From: Hypnocyclicus thermotrophus
GTDB taxonomy: Bacteria; Fusobacteriota; Fusobacteriia; Fusobacteriales; Fusobacteriaceae
DNA length: 64,000 bases
Direction: 5' to 3'
Assembly: GCF_004365575.1 (NCBI RefSeq)
Contig: NZ_SOBG01000002.1
Location: 192,312 to 256,311, forward strand
Shown: piece after piece, positions 18,559 through 30,279 of the stretch
How the letters are laid out: each line of letters starts with the position of its first letter
Numbering within the stretch: the stretch's first letter is position 1
The notes under the pieces: generated by a model
Seen by the model: the letters and a program-made list of their open reading frames with translations, nothing else
What the model was told of the DNA's origin: nothing
Databases searched by the model: none
Program-made: the position numbers and the translations under genes

Positions 18559-19284
18559 CTAGTAATAATAAGTTTTGACCTCAGTACTGTATTCTCCCTT
18601 TTTATCAAATATGTATAGAGGTTCAAGTACTTTAAAATCCCCTTTTTTTCCCTTTATAGATTTCAAAATAAACAAATCAGAATTTTTATTATTTTGTTTT
18701 GTGTATACAAACCTTATTTCTTTTGGATATAATTTGTAATTTTCTAACTTAGTAATAACTTCATAAAACCTGTTAGTTCGATATATTAAGTAAAAACTAC
18801 CATTTAATGTAAGATGTTCTCTAACAGATTGAAGTAAATTATCTAAAGTCAATTTTATCTCATGACGTGAAATAGCTTTTATTATATTACTACTAATATT
18901 ACTAGTTTCACATTTCATATATGGTGGATTAGTAATAATTATATCATATTTTTTATTTTTTTTAAATTCTTTTATATCTATATTATAAATATTAATTAAA
19001 TTTTCTAATGAATTATATTCTATACTTCTTTTAGCCATATTAGCTATTTCATCTTGAATTTCAATTGCATCAATGTATTCAATATTTTTGTTATTTGAAA
19101 TAAGAAGAGGTATAATAGCTGTTCCAGTACCAATATCTAATATTTTAGAGGGTTTATCTATTTTTATATTATTGGCTAATAAAACAGCATCAACACCAAA
19201 TCTAAATCCTTTTTTCTTTTGAATAATTTTTTTATTTACTTTTTGTAAAGTATCAAGTGTTTCATCATTTTCTATAAAAGACAT
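18559..19284 (-). CDS. TrmN6/YfiC-type tRNA (adenine-N6)-methyltransferase
   Basis: A 241-residue Rossmann methyltransferase with the SAM-binding motif ILDIGTGTAIIPLL and the catalytic NPPY of amino-methyltransferases in IITNPPYMKCET. The opening QKKKGFRFGVDAVLLAN matches the family that modifies tRNA1(Val) A37. The neighbours ricT-like and radC on the same strand follow a common low-GC arrangement. Substrate by family only. Confidence 0.82.
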   Translation of the reverse strand: MSFIENDETLDTLQKVNKKIIQKKKGFRFGVDAVLLANNIKIDKPSKILDIGTGTAIIPLLISNNKNIEYIDAIEIQDEIANMAKRSIEYNSLENLINIYNIDIKEFKKNKKYDIIITNPPYMKCETSNISSNIIKAISRHEIKLTLDNLLQSVREHLTLNGSFYLIYRTNRFYEVITKLENYKLYPKEIRFVYTKQNNKNSDLFILKSIKGKKGDFKVLEPLYIFDKKGEYSTEVKTYYY

Positions 19285-19285
19285 A

Positions 19286-20182
19286 TTATTCCTCTTCTAA
19301 TTTTTTTAATAAATCTTTATCAATTTTTTCATCTGATTCATAATGGTTGTTTTTTAATGAGTTAGCTTCTTCTAAATCAAATCTAATTTCACGCAAAGAA
19401 AATTTATTTATTCCTTTTTCAGGAATTTCAATATACATATAGTCATTTAAAGGGTTAACAGTAGTCACCTTACCAGAACCTAGAGGCGTTTCAACAATTT
19501 GATTAACAGCAGGATATTTTTTTAATTCATCTACATATTGTGAATATTCATATTTTATACAACATAATAATCTCCCACATGCCCCTGATATTTTAGATGG
19601 ATTTATAACTAATCCTTGTTCTCTTGCCATTTTAATAGATACAGAGTCAAATTTATTAATAAATTTTCTACAGCAAAGTTCAACACCACAAAGACCAACA
19701 CTACCAAGGATTCTAGCTTCATCTCTTACACCAATTTGACGAAGTTCTATTCTTAATTTAAATATAGCTGCTAAATCCTTGACTAATTTTCTAAAATCAA
19801 TTCTTCCTTCAGCAGTAAAATAAAAAATCAATTTACTTTTGTCATAAGTATATTCTGAAGTGACTAACTTCATTGGTAATTCATGTTCAAAAATTTTCTT
19901 TTTACATATATCAAAAGCGGAATCAGCTTCTTTACGAAGTTCTAAAAAATAATCATATTCTTCTTTTGAAGCTTTTTTTATAACAGGTTTTAAAGGTAAA
20001 ACAAGCTCTTTTTCATCCTTTATAGAAGCTTCTGCATAAACAGTACCTAATTCTTGACCTCTTGCAGTATCGACTATAACATGATCCCCTTTTTTATAAG
20101 TTGTTTTATCTTCTTTTTTTATTTCGAAAAAATATCTTTTTTTAGTAACATTAAAAATTACTCCAAGTACATTGTATTCCAA
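19286..20182 (-). CDS. ricT: PSP1-domain protein, RicT (YaaT)-like
   Basis: A 298-residue protein with the PSP1 domain and the cysteine pattern CGVELCCRKF plus CGRLLCCIKYE, which in the Bacillus RicAFT complex helps bind [4Fe-4S] clusters. RicT takes part in RNA processing through RNase Y. The start is TTG 20182, 9 bases after AGGAGG. It ends 2 bases from the methyltransferase start. The symbol is by family similarity. Confidence 0.85.
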   Translation of the reverse strand: MEYNVLGVIFNVTKKRYFFEIKKEDKTTYKKGDHVIVDTARGQELGTVYAEASIKDEKELVLPLKPVIKKASKEEYDYFLELRKEADSAFDICKKKIFEHELPMKLVTSEYTYDKSKLIFYFTAEGRIDFRKLVKDLAAIFKLRIELRQIGVRDEARILGSVGLCGVELCCRKFINKFDSVSIKMAREQGLVINPSKISGACGRLLCCIKYEYSQYVDELKKYPAVNQIVETPLGSGKVTTVNPLNDYMYIEIPEKGINKFSLREIRFDLEEANSLKNNHYESDEKIDKDLLKKLEEE

Positions 20183-20198
20183 AAAAAATTCCTCCTAA

Positions 20199-20867
20199 CT
20201 AAATAATGTTATTTTCTTTAAAGCTATAATAACAATTTTTACCAATAATAATGTGATCTAATAAAATTATTTCTAATTTATATAATAAATCTTTAAGAAA
20301 AAGTGTTAAATCAATATCTGATTTTGAAGGTGAGACATCACCAGAAGGGTGATTATGAACAAAAATAACAGATTTTGCTTCATGAAAAAGGATTTTTTTT
20401 ACTAATTCTCGAGGATAAATAATACTTTTATCAAGAGTACCTTCAAATAAAATCTCATCAGAAATAAACTGATTTTTAGTATCTAAATAAATAATTTTAA
20501 AATTTTCTTTTTCAAGATAAGAAAGTTCTAAATATAAAAAATCTAAAATATCCTTTAAAGAAGTAAATTTTATTTTAGAATACATTTTATCCTTTAAAGA
20601 AAGTTTTACTAAAGAATTTAATAATTTTATTAAAATAAAACTATTTTCTTTAAAACCTTTTATTTGAAAAAGTTCTTCTTTTGATGCATTTAAAATTGAA
20701 TTTAAATTATCAAATTTTTTTAAAAGTTCTTTTGCAATAGGTTTAGTATCTTTTCTAGGAATTGAAAATGTTAAAAGTAATTCAATGATTTCATAATCTA
20801 AAAAAGAATCTATATCATTATTTAAAAATTTTAATTTTAATCTTTGTCTATGTCCTTCATTGCCCAC
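20199..20867 (-). CDS. radC: RadC-family JAB/MPN protein
   Basis: A 222-residue protein with an N-terminal helix-hairpin-helix-like region and a JAB1/MPN metal site, HNHPSGDVSPSKSDIDL, with the upstream glutamate in FEGTLDKS. RadC proteins were named for DNA repair, but their role is unsettled. I choose GTG 20867, 5 bases after AGGTGA; a GTG at 20876 overlaps that RBS. Confidence 0.9.
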   Translation of the reverse strand: MGNEGHRQRLKLKFLNNDIDSFLDYEIIELLLTFSIPRKDTKPIAKELLKKFDNLNSILNASKEELFQIKGFKENSFILIKLLNSLVKLSLKDKMYSKIKFTSLKDILDFLYLELSYLEKENFKIIYLDTKNQFISDEILFEGTLDKSIIYPRELVKKILFHEAKSVIFVHNHPSGDVSPSKSDIDLTLFLKDLLYKLEIILLDHIIIGKNCYYSFKENNII

Positions 20868-20949
20868 TTTAATCACCTATTTATAATTATAACTAGATTT
20901 ATTTTTTTTGTCAATTAAATAAAAAATAGAAAAGAATAAAATTTTTTAA

Positions 20950-20984
20950 AAAAATAAAAAAGCTAAAGCATTTAGCTTTAGCTT
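20950..20984 (-). terminator. Terminator of hpf
   Basis: A 10-bp stem (AAGCTAAAGC) with a 5-base loop; on the minus strand a run of T follows. Confidence 0.85.
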
Positions 20985-20990
20985 AATATA

Positions 20991-21563
20991 TTAATTCCAA
21001 TCAGGTTCTACGTGACCGTAATCACCATCATCTCTCTTATAAACTATATTTAATTCATCAGTTTCATGATTTAAGAATAAATAAAAAGATGTTTCAAGAG
21101 CTTCCATTTGTAATATAGCTTCTTCAACACTCATTGGTTTAGTTGTAGAAACTTTTGTAGAGATTATTTTTTTTAATTCTCCGTTTATATTTATTTTTTC
21201 TTCTTCTTCAGTAAAAATTCGATTTGCTTTTTTTAAAGTAAATTTCTCGCTATGTTTGTGTTTATTATCTCTTAATTTTTCTTTATATTTAGTTATTTGA
21301 TTTTCTAAAATATCAATAACCTCATCTATTGAAGCATAGAGATTTTTGTCAGCTGCTTCAGCTTTTAACTTTGTACCATTTGCAAATATTAAAACATCTG
21401 CAATATGTTTTTCCCCTTCTGATTTAGTGTTTTCCACTGATAATGTGATATCTACTTCGATAATATTATCAAAGTATTTTTTTAGTTTTCCAACTTTTTT
21501 TTCTGCATAGTCTCTAATTGCTTCTGTGATTTCAAGGTGTTTTCCACTTATGATAATTCTCAT
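20991..21563 (-). CDS. hpf: Long-form ribosome hibernation promoting factor
   Basis: A 190-residue protein: an N-terminal S30AE domain (MRIIISGKHLEITEAIRDY...) and a C-terminal dimerisation domain ending in MSVEEAILQMEALETSFYLF and DDGDYGHVEPDW. Long HPF joins 70S ribosomes into inactive 100S dimers. AAAGGAAGTGGG sets the start at ATG 21563; the upstream codons back to 21623 have no conserved content. Confidence 0.95.
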   Translation of the reverse strand: MRIIISGKHLEITEAIRDYAEKKVGKLKKYFDNIIEVDITLSVENTKSEGEKHIADVLIFANGTKLKAEAADKNLYASIDEVIDILENQITKYKEKLRDNKHKHSEKFTLKKANRIFTEEEEKININGELKKIISTKVSTTKPMSVEEAILQMEALETSFYLFLNHETDELNIVYKRDDGDYGHVEPDWN

Positions 21564-21644
21564 AAGTCCCACTTCCTTTCTTTGTGTAGTATTTTTTAGT
21601 TTATTATTATGTAAATATATCATTTAATTGAGATATAAAATAAT

Positions 21645-21673
21645 GTTATACTTATATATACTTATGATTTGAA
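21645..21673 (-). promoter_or_regulatory. Probable hpf promoter
   Basis: On the minus strand TTCAAA, 17 bases, TATAAC, between the anti-sigma gene and hpf. Confidence 0.5.
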
Positions 21674-21684
21674 AAAATCCTTTT

Positions 21685-22122
21685 TTATTTTTCATTTTTT
21701 TTTAAAAATTTTTTCATTTTTATTTTCACTAAATCATTTTCTTGGTAATATTCAACTTCATCCATCAAGGTATGAATTAAAAAGATTCCTCTTCCAGACT
21801 CTGAAAGTGTATTTATATTTAAAGAATCATTTAAATGTTTCCCTTTATTTAAAATATTTTCATCAATTATTTCCCCTTCGAAAGATATATCTAGTAGAAT
21901 AGAATTATTTTCTAAAAAAACATTAATATTAATGCCAGGTTTTTCTATAAGTTTTTTTTGACCATGTTTTATAACATTTGTTAAAGCTTCTCCTAAAGCT
22001 AATTCAATATAAGAATGAAATTCTTCAAAAAAATCGTATTTTTTTGAGATTTTTTTAATTTCTTCTCTACAATATTTTATGTCTTTGTATTCAGAATTTA
22101 TAAAAAATGATTTTAAAAGCAT
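21685..22122 (-). CDS. Anti-sigma-factor-type serine kinase (RsbW/SpoIIAB-like ATPase)
   Basis: A 145-residue single GHKL ATPase domain. The N-box is ALGEALTNVIKHGQ and the G-box is SESGRGIFLIHTLMDEVEYY. In this family the protein binds a sigma factor and phosphorylates an anti-anti-sigma STAS protein, but neither partner is next to it. It follows an ABC exporter operon (10 bases apart). Confidence 0.85.
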   Translation of the reverse strand: MLLKSFFINSEYKDIKYCREEIKKISKKYDFFEEFHSYIELALGEALTNVIKHGQKKLIEKPGININVFLENNSILLDISFEGEIIDENILNKGKHLNDSLNINTLSESGRGIFLIHTLMDEVEYYQENDLVKIKMKKFLKKNEK

Positions 22123-22132
22123 AAATCCTCCT

Positions 22133-22822
22133 TTACTTTAAAACTAAAGCTCCTTTTTTTAAATGATACCTTTTTTGAGAAACATTTGCAAGCTCTGAAC
22201 TATGAGTTACAACAATAATTGTTTGATTAAATTCAGTATTAATTTTTTTAAATAAAGAGTTAATATGCTCACTTGTTTCTTCATCAAGATTTCCAGTAGG
22301 TTCATCAGCAAGAAGTACTTTTGGATTATTAATAAGAGCTCTTGCTACAGCAACTCGTTGTTTTTCACCACCAGAAAGCATAGAGGGTTTATGATTTAAT
22401 CTATCTTTTAATTCTAATATTTCTAATAATTCGCTAGCTCTTTTTTTTATGCTGTTAATATTTTTTAAATTTTTATTTTGGACAAAACAAGGCAAAGTAA
22501 CATTTTCAAGAGCAGTAAATTCAGGTAAAAGATAGTGAAATTGGAAAACAAAACCAAGATATTTATTACGTGTAATATTTTTTTCTTGCTCATTAAGCTC
22601 ATTGATATTTATACCATCATAGTATAAAGCGCCGCTATTAACTGCATCTAAAAGGCCTAAAATATTTAAAAGTGTTGTTTTTCCAGAACCGGATTTTCCT
22701 AAAATACTTATAAATTCACCAGATTTTATTTCTAAATTTAGATTATTAAGTATATGAAGTTTATTTTTATTTTCAAAATAATATTTATGTATATTTTCAA
22801 GTTTAAGAATGTGATTATTCAT
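22133..22822 (-). CDS. ABC transporter ATP-binding protein, LolD/MacB type
   Basis: A 229-residue ATPase with Walker [11 protein letters not shown]-loop, signature LSGGEKQR and Walker [16 protein letters not shown]. It overlaps the preceding permease gene by 8 bases, so the two work as one transporter. In a diderm such pairs extract lipoproteins (LolCDE) or drive efflux or cell-division functions; lipoprotein release is plausible because lipoproteins are encoded nearby at 30.3 kb. Confidence 0.88.
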   Translation of the reverse strand: MNNHILKLENIHKYYFENKNKLHILNNLNLEIKSGEFISILGKSGSGKTTLLNILGLLDAVNSGALYYDGININELNEQEKNITRNKYLGFVFQFHYLLPEFTALENVTLPCFVQNKNLKNINSIKKRASELLEILELKDRLNHKPSMLSGGEKQRVAVARALINNPKVLLADEPTGNLDEETSEHINSLFKKINTEFNQTIIVVTHSSELANVSQKRYHLKKGALVLK

Positions 22823-23984
22823 ATTTTAAAGCCTCCACAGGGTTTAAATTACCAGCCTTTAAAGCAGGGAAAAAACTAGAAAGAATAATAATTATAAAAG
22901 CTGATATAACAATAATTGATATCTCAAAAAAACTTATGTCAACTGGAATACTAGTTAGATAATAAATAGCTGTTAATTTTTCAAATAAAAAATTTTCTAT
23001 TAAATATAATATAAAAGCTGAAAAAATTAATCCTAAAAATATTCCTATTCCACCTAAAAATATTCCTTCTAATAAAAAAGTATTAATAATAGTTTTTTTA
23101 GAATATCCTATAGAACGTAATATACCAATATCTTTTGTTTTTTCTCTAACCATCATATTTAAAATAACACCTATTACAAATCCTGCAACTATAATTATTA
23201 ATGATACAAGTACAATCATTACAGTTTTTTCTAAAGATATAGATTTTAGTAAAGTACTATTTAATTCACCCCAAGTACGTGAACGGTAATTAATTTTATT
23301 TTTTATAATATCATTTATTTTATAAGCATCATAAGGATTTTTTAAACGAACATCTATATTTTTTACAACTTCTCCACTATCTGAAATTATTTGAGCTGTT
23401 TTTAAAGGAATAATTACCAAAGTAGTATCATGTTCTAAATATCCAGTCTGAAAAACACCAACAATAGTAAGATAGATTTTTTTATTCTCGGCAGAAATAA
23501 GTTGAACTTTATCTCCAACTTTAGCACCTAATTGGTCAAAAAGTTCTTTTCCTAATAAAATAGAAGTTAATTTAGAAAAATTAATATTGCCTGCTACAAT
23601 TTTTTCTTTGAAATTCATATCATTAATTAATTTATCTTCTGATATCCCTTCTACTTTTATACCAAGCATTGCATTTATGAAATTATTTTGATATTTCAAT
23701 ATTCCTTGAGTTGAAAATTGTGGTACAATACCAGAAATTCCATTTATATTTGATAAATTTTCTTCAATTTTTTTATAATCTTCAATATTATATCCACCAT
23801 TATCAATAAGAATATGTGGCGAAATAGATAAAATTCCGTTTATCATATTTTTATCTAATCCGTTACCAATTGCAATAGATACAATAAGAACAATTATACC
23901 AATAGCTATGCCTAAGATTGCTAAAAAACTTTGTTTTTTTCTTTCAAGAAGATGTTTTTTAGCTATAAAAAATTCTATTGTCAT
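22815..23984 (-). CDS. ABC transporter permease, FtsX/LolC family
   Basis: A 389-residue membrane protein with one N-terminal transmembrane segment (20-42), a large MacB-like periplasmic domain (about 45-250) and three C-terminal segments with the FtsX motif [20 protein letters not shown]. This is the LolC/LolE layout. The RBS AGGAGG precedes the ATG. Only one permease is encoded, so it may act as a homodimer. Confidence 0.87.
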   Translation of the reverse strand: MTIEFFIAKKHLLERKKQSFLAILGIAIGIIVLIVSIAIGNGLDKNMINGILSISPHILIDNGGYNIEDYKKIEENLSNINGISGIVPQFSTQGILKYQNNFINAMLGIKVEGISEDKLINDMNFKEKIVAGNINFSKLTSILLGKELFDQLGAKVGDKVQLISAENKKIYLTIVGVFQTGYLEHDTTLVIIPLKTAQIISDSGEVVKNIDVRLKNPYDAYKINDIIKNKINYRSRTWGELNSTLLKSISLEKTVMIVLVSLIIIVAGFVIGVILNMMVREKTKDIGILRSIGYSKKTIINTFLLEGIFLGGIGIFLGLIFSAFILYLIENFLFEKLTAIYYLTSIPVDISFFEISIIVISAFIIIILSSFFPALKAGNLNPVEALKYE

Positions 23985-24089
23985 GAATCCTCCTAAATTT
24001 TAATAAAATTATGAAAAAAATAATGTTTTATTATATTATATACTTTATTGTATCATAAATAAAGATATTCTTAAAAATTATTTATAAAA

Positions 24090-24114
24090 AATGTCCTGTA
24101 AAAAACAGGACATT
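24090..24114 (-). terminator. Terminator of lysS
   Basis: AATGTCCTGT stem of 10 bp with a 5-base loop; T-run on the minus strand. Confidence 0.85.
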
Positions 24115-24118
24115 AAAA

Positions 24119-25603
<1,485 letters not shown>

Positions 25604-25615
25604 CTATATTAATAA

Positions 25616-26908
25616 TTATATTTTTTGTAATCTAATTTTATATATATTTGATTTTGTAGCCCAGATTGTTTTAGGGTATTTATTTATTATATCATTAAAA
25701 ATCTTTAAACTATTTTCTTTGTCATTTAATTTGTAATAAATAAGACCGATATTATAATAAATATCAATATCTTTTAAAGAAATCAATTTTTTTAAATATT
25801 TATTATAAGTACTCAGTGCTTCAGTATATTTATATTTTAAATTATAAATAGAAATTAAATCAATAGCTGCCTGTTTTTTAAGCTTGTCATCATTTGATTG
25901 GCTAAGGACTCTTTTTAAATATATTTCAGCAAGTTCAAAACGTTCTTTTAAAATATTTTCTTTTGCATATTGGTAATACTCGCTATATCTAGTTTTATTT
26001 TTTTTGTCGTCTTCAATTAATTTTAATTTGTTTTTTTCATCTTCAGATAATAATTTAAATAAACTTGAATAATCTTTATTAGCTAAAAGCAAATTTTTGG
26101 CAGCTAAATAATTATTAAATTTAGAGTAAAAAAAAGCAGCTTTTTCATAATTTTTATTTTTTTCATAATAATTGGCTAAAATATTAGCTATATTTATATC
26201 AAAATTTTCAAAAAAATATTTTTCAAGATTTTCTAAACCTAAATTATGGTATTTTACATCATTAAAATATGTAATAAAAAGTTCTTTTTTATATCGATTA
26301 TCATATTTCACTAATTTTTTTAAAACTTGTATTTTTAATTCAGTTTTATTAAAAAAATCATAAAATAGATAATTTATTTTTAACAAATCTACATATTCAT
26401 TTTCTAGACCAATAAAATTAGAATTCAATTTATTTAAATAATTCAAACCTGTTTTAAAATCATTATCAATTTTACTTAATTCAATAGCTTTTTTGTAACT
26501 AAAATTAATATATTTAGAATTAGGAAAATTTAATTCAAGTAAATTTATACCATATTTTAATAATTTTAAATTTTTAGAATTGAAACTCTCAGTTATTATA
26601 TCATAAATTTGTTTTTCGTCAAATTGATTAATGCTTTTTATTTCAAAGAAATTTATTTCTTTTTCACCATTATTATGTTCAAAAGTTACCTCAAAATTAC
26701 CAATTGTATCTGGGATAAAAGTAGCACTATATCCACTATCAATCAATTTACCTTTTGAATATGTTGGTTTTCCGGAAATATACCATTTTCCTTTTGTTTG
26801 AGAAATAAGAGTAATAGGAGTATTAACAAAATTTACTCCAGATATTTCTATTTTTGAATAAGAAATTGATGAAAATAAAAGCATAATAAATAGTAATTGC
26901 CTTTTCAT
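25616..26908 (-). CDS. Exported TPR-containing protein of unknown function
   Basis: A signal peptide (MKRQLLFIMLLFSSISYS) is followed by a beta-rich segment of about 100 residues (SQTKGKWYISGKPTYSKG...) and then helical TPR-like repeats, clearest near the C-terminus (YYNIGLIYYKLNDKENSLKIFNDIINKYP). The layout suggests a periplasmic or outer-membrane-associated scaffold. No catalytic motif was seen. It sits 25 bases downstream of lysS. Confidence 0.7.
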   Translation of the reverse strand: MKRQLLFIMLLFSSISYSKIEISGVNFVNTPITLISQTKGKWYISGKPTYSKGKLIDSGYSATFIPDTIGNFEVTFEHNNGEKEINFFEIKSINQFDEKQIYDIITESFNSKNLKLLKYGINLLELNFPNSKYINFSYKKAIELSKIDNDFKTGLNYLNKLNSNFIGLENEYVDLLKINYLFYDFFNKTELKIQVLKKLVKYDNRYKKELFITYFNDVKYHNLGLENLEKYFFENFDINIANILANYYEKNKNYEKAAFFYSKFNNYLAAKNLLLANKDYSSLFKLLSEDEKNKLKLIEDDKKNKTRYSEYYQYAKENILKERFELAEIYLKRVLSQSNDDKLKKQAAIDLISIYNLKYKYTEALSTYNKYLKKLISLKDIDIYYNIGLIYYKLNDKENSLKIFNDIINKYPKTIWATKSNIYKIRLQKI

Positions 26909-26928
26909 AAAACTCCTTTCTAAAATTA

Positions 26929-26958
26929 AGAGAGCAAATTAAATTTGCTCTCTTATAA
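26929..26958 (-). terminator. Hairpin after the DUF1934-like gene
   Basis: TAAGAGAGCAAATT and its complement form a 14-bp palindromic stem overlapping the stop codon. The T-tract on the minus strand is weak. Confidence 0.55.
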
Positions 26959-27321
26959 TTCTTTTATGTGAATTGTAATATTATTTACTAATTCTGAATC
27001 ATCATATATAGAATACACTAATTTTATATCTTTTTCAAGTGTTTCAATTTTTTTTGTTGAAATTTTAAATATTTTATTTATATATGAGCTCGAATAACTA
27101 AATTGAGTATGTTTATTAAGCTCTAAAATAAGTTTACTATTTATTTTACCCTTTCTAAATATTTTTATACTATCATTTTTTAAAAATATTTTATTTACAC
27201 CAAATTCATCATTATAAGTATATTTTATAATACCATTATTAATAGTTTTAGTACCATTGAAAATATTTTCTGTTTTTTCGTTAAAACTATCAAATGTAGA
27301 AATTTTTAATTTTATATTCAT
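26953..27321 (-). CDS. Small beta-rich protein, DUF1934-like
   Basis: A 122-residue protein of alternating strands (KINNGIIKYTYNDEFGVNKIFLKNDSIKIFRKG...) that resembles the YwiB/DUF1934 calycin-like beta-barrel family in length and pattern; the assignment is tentative. It lies 2 bases downstream of the acidic protein gene and in an operon with rlmH. Role unknown. Confidence 0.55.
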   Translation of the reverse strand: MNIKLKISTFDSFNEKTENIFNGTKTINNGIIKYTYNDEFGVNKIFLKNDSIKIFRKGKINSKLILELNKHTQFSYSSSYINKIFKISTKKIETLEKDIKLVYSIYDDSELVNNITIHIKEL

Positions 27322-27323
27322 TA

Positions 27324-27686
27324 TTAAAATTCCTCTTCATAAAATTCATCATAGTCATCAAAATCATCTTCGATATAAAGTTCGTTATTATCAATTAAAT
27401 CTTCATCTTCTAAAGATTCGTAATCATCATCCCAAAACTCTATTTCAGCAGCAGTACCATAATATTCAGATTCCCACTCTTCTAATAGTTCATCAGATTC
27501 TTCTTCATCATCGATCAAAACAATGATTTCTTCAAGGTCATCATAATAAAAAATATATTTTTTTTCTTCAAATATATTTTGTGCAACTAAATATTCTTTG
27601 CCATGCATTATCATATCACCAATTACTTCAAACTCTATATCATCATCATCAATTTCATAAATAAATCTCTCTCCGATAGAATACAT
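27324..27686 (-). CDS. Highly acidic DUF1292-like protein
   Basis: A 120-residue protein, with an N-terminal domain resembling DUF1292 (GERFIYEIDDDDIEFEVIGD, KEYLVAQNIFEEKKYIFYYD) and a C-terminal half made mostly of Asp, Glu and aromatic residues. ATG 27686 follows GAGGTG; the GTG nine bases upstream lies in the RBS. No function can be stated. Confidence 0.6.
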   Translation of the reverse strand: MYSIGERFIYEIDDDDIEFEVIGDMIMHGKEYLVAQNIFEEKKYIFYYDDLEEIIVLIDDEEESDELLEEWESEYYGTAAEIEFWDDDYESLEDEDLIDNNELYIEDDFDDYDEFYEEEF

Positions 27687-27696
27687 TTTTAACACC

Positions 27697-28167
27697 TCAC
27701 TTATGATATTTAATATTATTAGTTATAGAAAACCATCTATATAATTGCTCTAAAAAAAGTAAACGCATTAATTGATGCGGGAATGTCATTTTGGAAAAAC
27801 TAAGTCTATAATTTGAAATAGACCTAATACTGTCATTAACACCATATGAACCGCCAATGATGAAATTGATTCTACTTACTCCATTAACAGTAAGTCCTTC
27901 AATTTTTTTTGACATTTTTTCCGATGAAATATGCTCTCCAGAAACATCTAATAAAACTGTGTAACCTTTTAGTTTTTCTAGAATTTTTTGTATATCAACA
28001 CATTCTTTTTTTATAGAGTCATCTCGATTATTATCATTGCCTCTTTCTTTTAATTCTATAATTTTAAATTTACAAAAGGGTTTTAATCTTTTTGTAAATT
28101 CATCAATTCCATTATTTATATATTTTTCTTTTATTTTGCCAACACAAATCAAATTTACTTCTATCAT
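27697..28167 (-). CDS. rlmH: 23S rRNA (pseudouridine1915-N3)-methyltransferase
   Basis: A 156-residue SPOUT methyltransferase: INFIIGGSYGVNDSIR is the SAM-binding knot and the C-terminus SFSKMTFPHQLMRLLFLEQLYRWFSI is the family signature. It methylates the pseudouridine at 1915 in 23S rRNA of 70S ribosomes. Confidence 0.96.
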   Translation of the reverse strand: MIEVNLICVGKIKEKYINNGIDEFTKRLKPFCKFKIIELKERGNDNNRDDSIKKECVDIQKILEKLKGYTVLLDVSGEHISSEKMSKKIEGLTVNGVSRINFIIGGSYGVNDSIRSISNYRLSFSKMTFPHQLMRLLFLEQLYRWFSITNNIKYHK

Positions 28168-28235
28168 TATATAACACCTACTTTATTTTTTAGAAACAGA
28201 CGAATTATAACATCTTAGGAAGATATAAGTCAATA

Positions 28236-30050
28236 CTATTTTCGACCAAATTTTTTATCTAATTCCAAAAATGGAATTTTTAAAATAATAGGTCTACCAT
28301 GCGGGCAAGTAAATTTTCCGTATAAATATAATTTATTAAGAAGTATTGAAATTTCTTCGATTTCTAATTTTTCTCCTGCTTTTATGGCGTTTTTACATGA
28401 CATGGATATAATAATATTTTCTCTGATATCTGTTTCTTTTTTGGACATCATCTCCTTTATAATATTAAAAAAAGTTTCTTTAACACTTTTTCTAAAATTA
28501 AATGTAGGAACTGTTCTAATAATAATTTCATTTTCACCAAAATCTTCTATTTCAAATCCAAAATCATTAAAAATATCTAAATTTTGTATAACTTTTTCTT
28601 TTTCGATTTCACTAACTTCTATACTGATTGGAGTAAGAAGATTTTGTTTTGATATTTTTTTATTATAATATTTTTCTTTTAATTCTTCATAGAGAATTCT
28701 TTCATGAACGATATGTTGGTCATATATTTCTAGAGTTTCATTTCTTTCAACTAAAATATACATATTATTTAATTGTCCAAGTATTTTGATATTTTTTAAT
28801 CTATTTATTTTATACTCCATAATATTATCATTAACAACTTTTTTTTGTGAAATTTTATTAAAATTTTGAAAGTTATTATTACTTTGTATATTAATATTTT
28901 CTACAAAACTATTTTTTTCCTCTTTTATTTTATAAATAGAATCAATTTTTTTAATCTCTTGATAATTTTGTTTATTTAATTCAAAATTATTAAATATTTG
29001 AGTAGGAGTAGTAGTAATTTTTTCATTATTAAAATATTTGGTAGGTTTAATATTATTATTTTCAATATTTAAAGAGGGCATAGAATCGCTTTCATTTTCC
29101 CATAAAGTTTTCTTTAATTCTGATTTAATATCGTTATAAACAGTATTGTCATTAGAAAATTTAATTATTTTTTTAGAAGGATGAACATTTACGTCAATTT
29201 CTTTAGGGTTAATATCAAAATATATTATAGCAAAAGGATATTTTCCTTTCATAAGTTTTGTATAATAAGCATCAATTATAGCAGTTTCAATAATTTTTGA
29301 TTTTACATATCTTTTATTTATATAAGTAAAAATATAATCTTTTGTACTACGCAAAATATCCATAGTTCCGTAGTAACCATATTTAAACTTTTTTAAATTT
29401 TTAAGTATATTAAATGAAAAAAGTTCAGTAATACAATTTTCAAAGCCTTTTCCACTTGTTTTTAAAACGATCTTATTATCCAAAGAAAGTTGAAAAGAAA
29501 CATTGTAATTAGCAAGAGCTTGTGTTAATACGACATGTTTAATTTTATTGTATTCGGTATTTTTTGTACGTAAAAATTTTAATCTAGCGGGAGTATTAAA
29601 AAATAATTCTTTTATTTCTATTTCAGTTCCTTGATTTTTTACAACTTCTTTATCTTTTATAATTTTACCAGCATTAACGTATATTTGATGTCCAGTAATG
29701 CTATCAATATTTTTAGAAGCAATAGACATTTTAGAAACAGAAGCAATAGAAGCAAGTGCCTCACCTCTAAATCCATAACTTTTTAAATTATAAATATCTT
29801 CTTTTGAAATAATTTTACTTGTAGCATGCCGTTCAATAGATAAAAAAAGATCAGTTTTTGACATACCATTACCATTATCTATTATTTTTACATTTCTTCC
29901 TTTGTTTGTAACATTTATTTTAATTGAAGATGAGTTTGCATCCAAGCTATTTTCAATAAGTTCTTTTATCATACTTGCGGGGTTTTCGACTACTTCACCA
30001 GCAGCTATTATATTTGAAATAGATTCATCAAGTATTTTTATTTTATTCAT
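28236..30050 (-). CDS. mutL: DNA mismatch repair protein MutL with endonuclease motif
   Basis: A 604-residue protein with a GHKL ATPase N-terminus (ELIENSLDAN, DNGNGM, GFRGEALASI), a low-complexity Asn-rich linker (about 325-420), and a C-terminal domain containing DQHIVHERILYEE, which fits the endonuclease pattern DQHA(X)2E(X)4E, plus SCKNAIKAG and CPHGRPIIL. This marks the nicking type of MutL found in organisms without MutH. mutS is not in the window. Confidence 0.95.
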   Translation of the reverse strand: MNKIKILDESISNIIAAGEVVENPASMIKELIENSLDANSSSIKINVTNKGRNVKIIDNGNGMSKTDLFLSIERHATSKIISKEDIYNLKSYGFRGEALASIASVSKMSIASKNIDSITGHQIYVNAGKIIKDKEVVKNQGTEIEIKELFFNTPARLKFLRTKNTEYNKIKHVVLTQALANYNVSFQLSLDNKIVLKTSGKGFENCITELFSFNILKNLKKFKYGYYGTMDILRSTKDYIFTYINKRYVKSKIIETAIIDAYYTKLMKGKYPFAIIYFDINPKEIDVNVHPSKKIIKFSNDNTVYNDIKSELKKTLWENESDSMPSLNIENNNIKPTKYFNNEKITTTPTQIFNNFELNKQNYQEIKKIDSIYKIKEEKNSFVENINIQSNNNFQNFNKISQKKVVNDNIMEYKINRLKNIKILGQLNNMYILVERNETLEIYDQHIVHERILYEELKEKYYNKKISKQNLLTPISIEVSEIEKEKVIQNLDIFNDFGFEIEDFGENEIIIRTVPTFNFRKSVKETFFNIIKEMMSKKETDIRENIIISMSCKNAIKAGEKLEIEEISILLNKLYLYGKFTCPHGRPIILKIPFLELDKKFGRK

Positions 30051-30250
30051 TTTAAAACCTCTTTCTTAAATATTAATAAATATATTATAATAGTATATTA
30101 TACAATTTTTTTAGAATAAATACTACAATAAAAAGGAAAATTAATAGGAATAGAGTAGATAATATTAGTGAGTAAATATTTCTTAAAAATTAATTTTAAA
30201 TGAATTTTAAGAATGATAGAATAATATTCTAGTGTAATAGCTTAGAATAG

Positions 30251-30279
30251 TTGACTTTTATATTTTAATACATTATAAT
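30251..30279 (+). promoter_or_regulatory. Promoter of the LPP20 lipoprotein gene
   Basis: TTGACT, 17 bases, TATAAT, 38 bases before the ATG. It is the first plus-strand promoter after the change of gene direction. Confidence 0.75.
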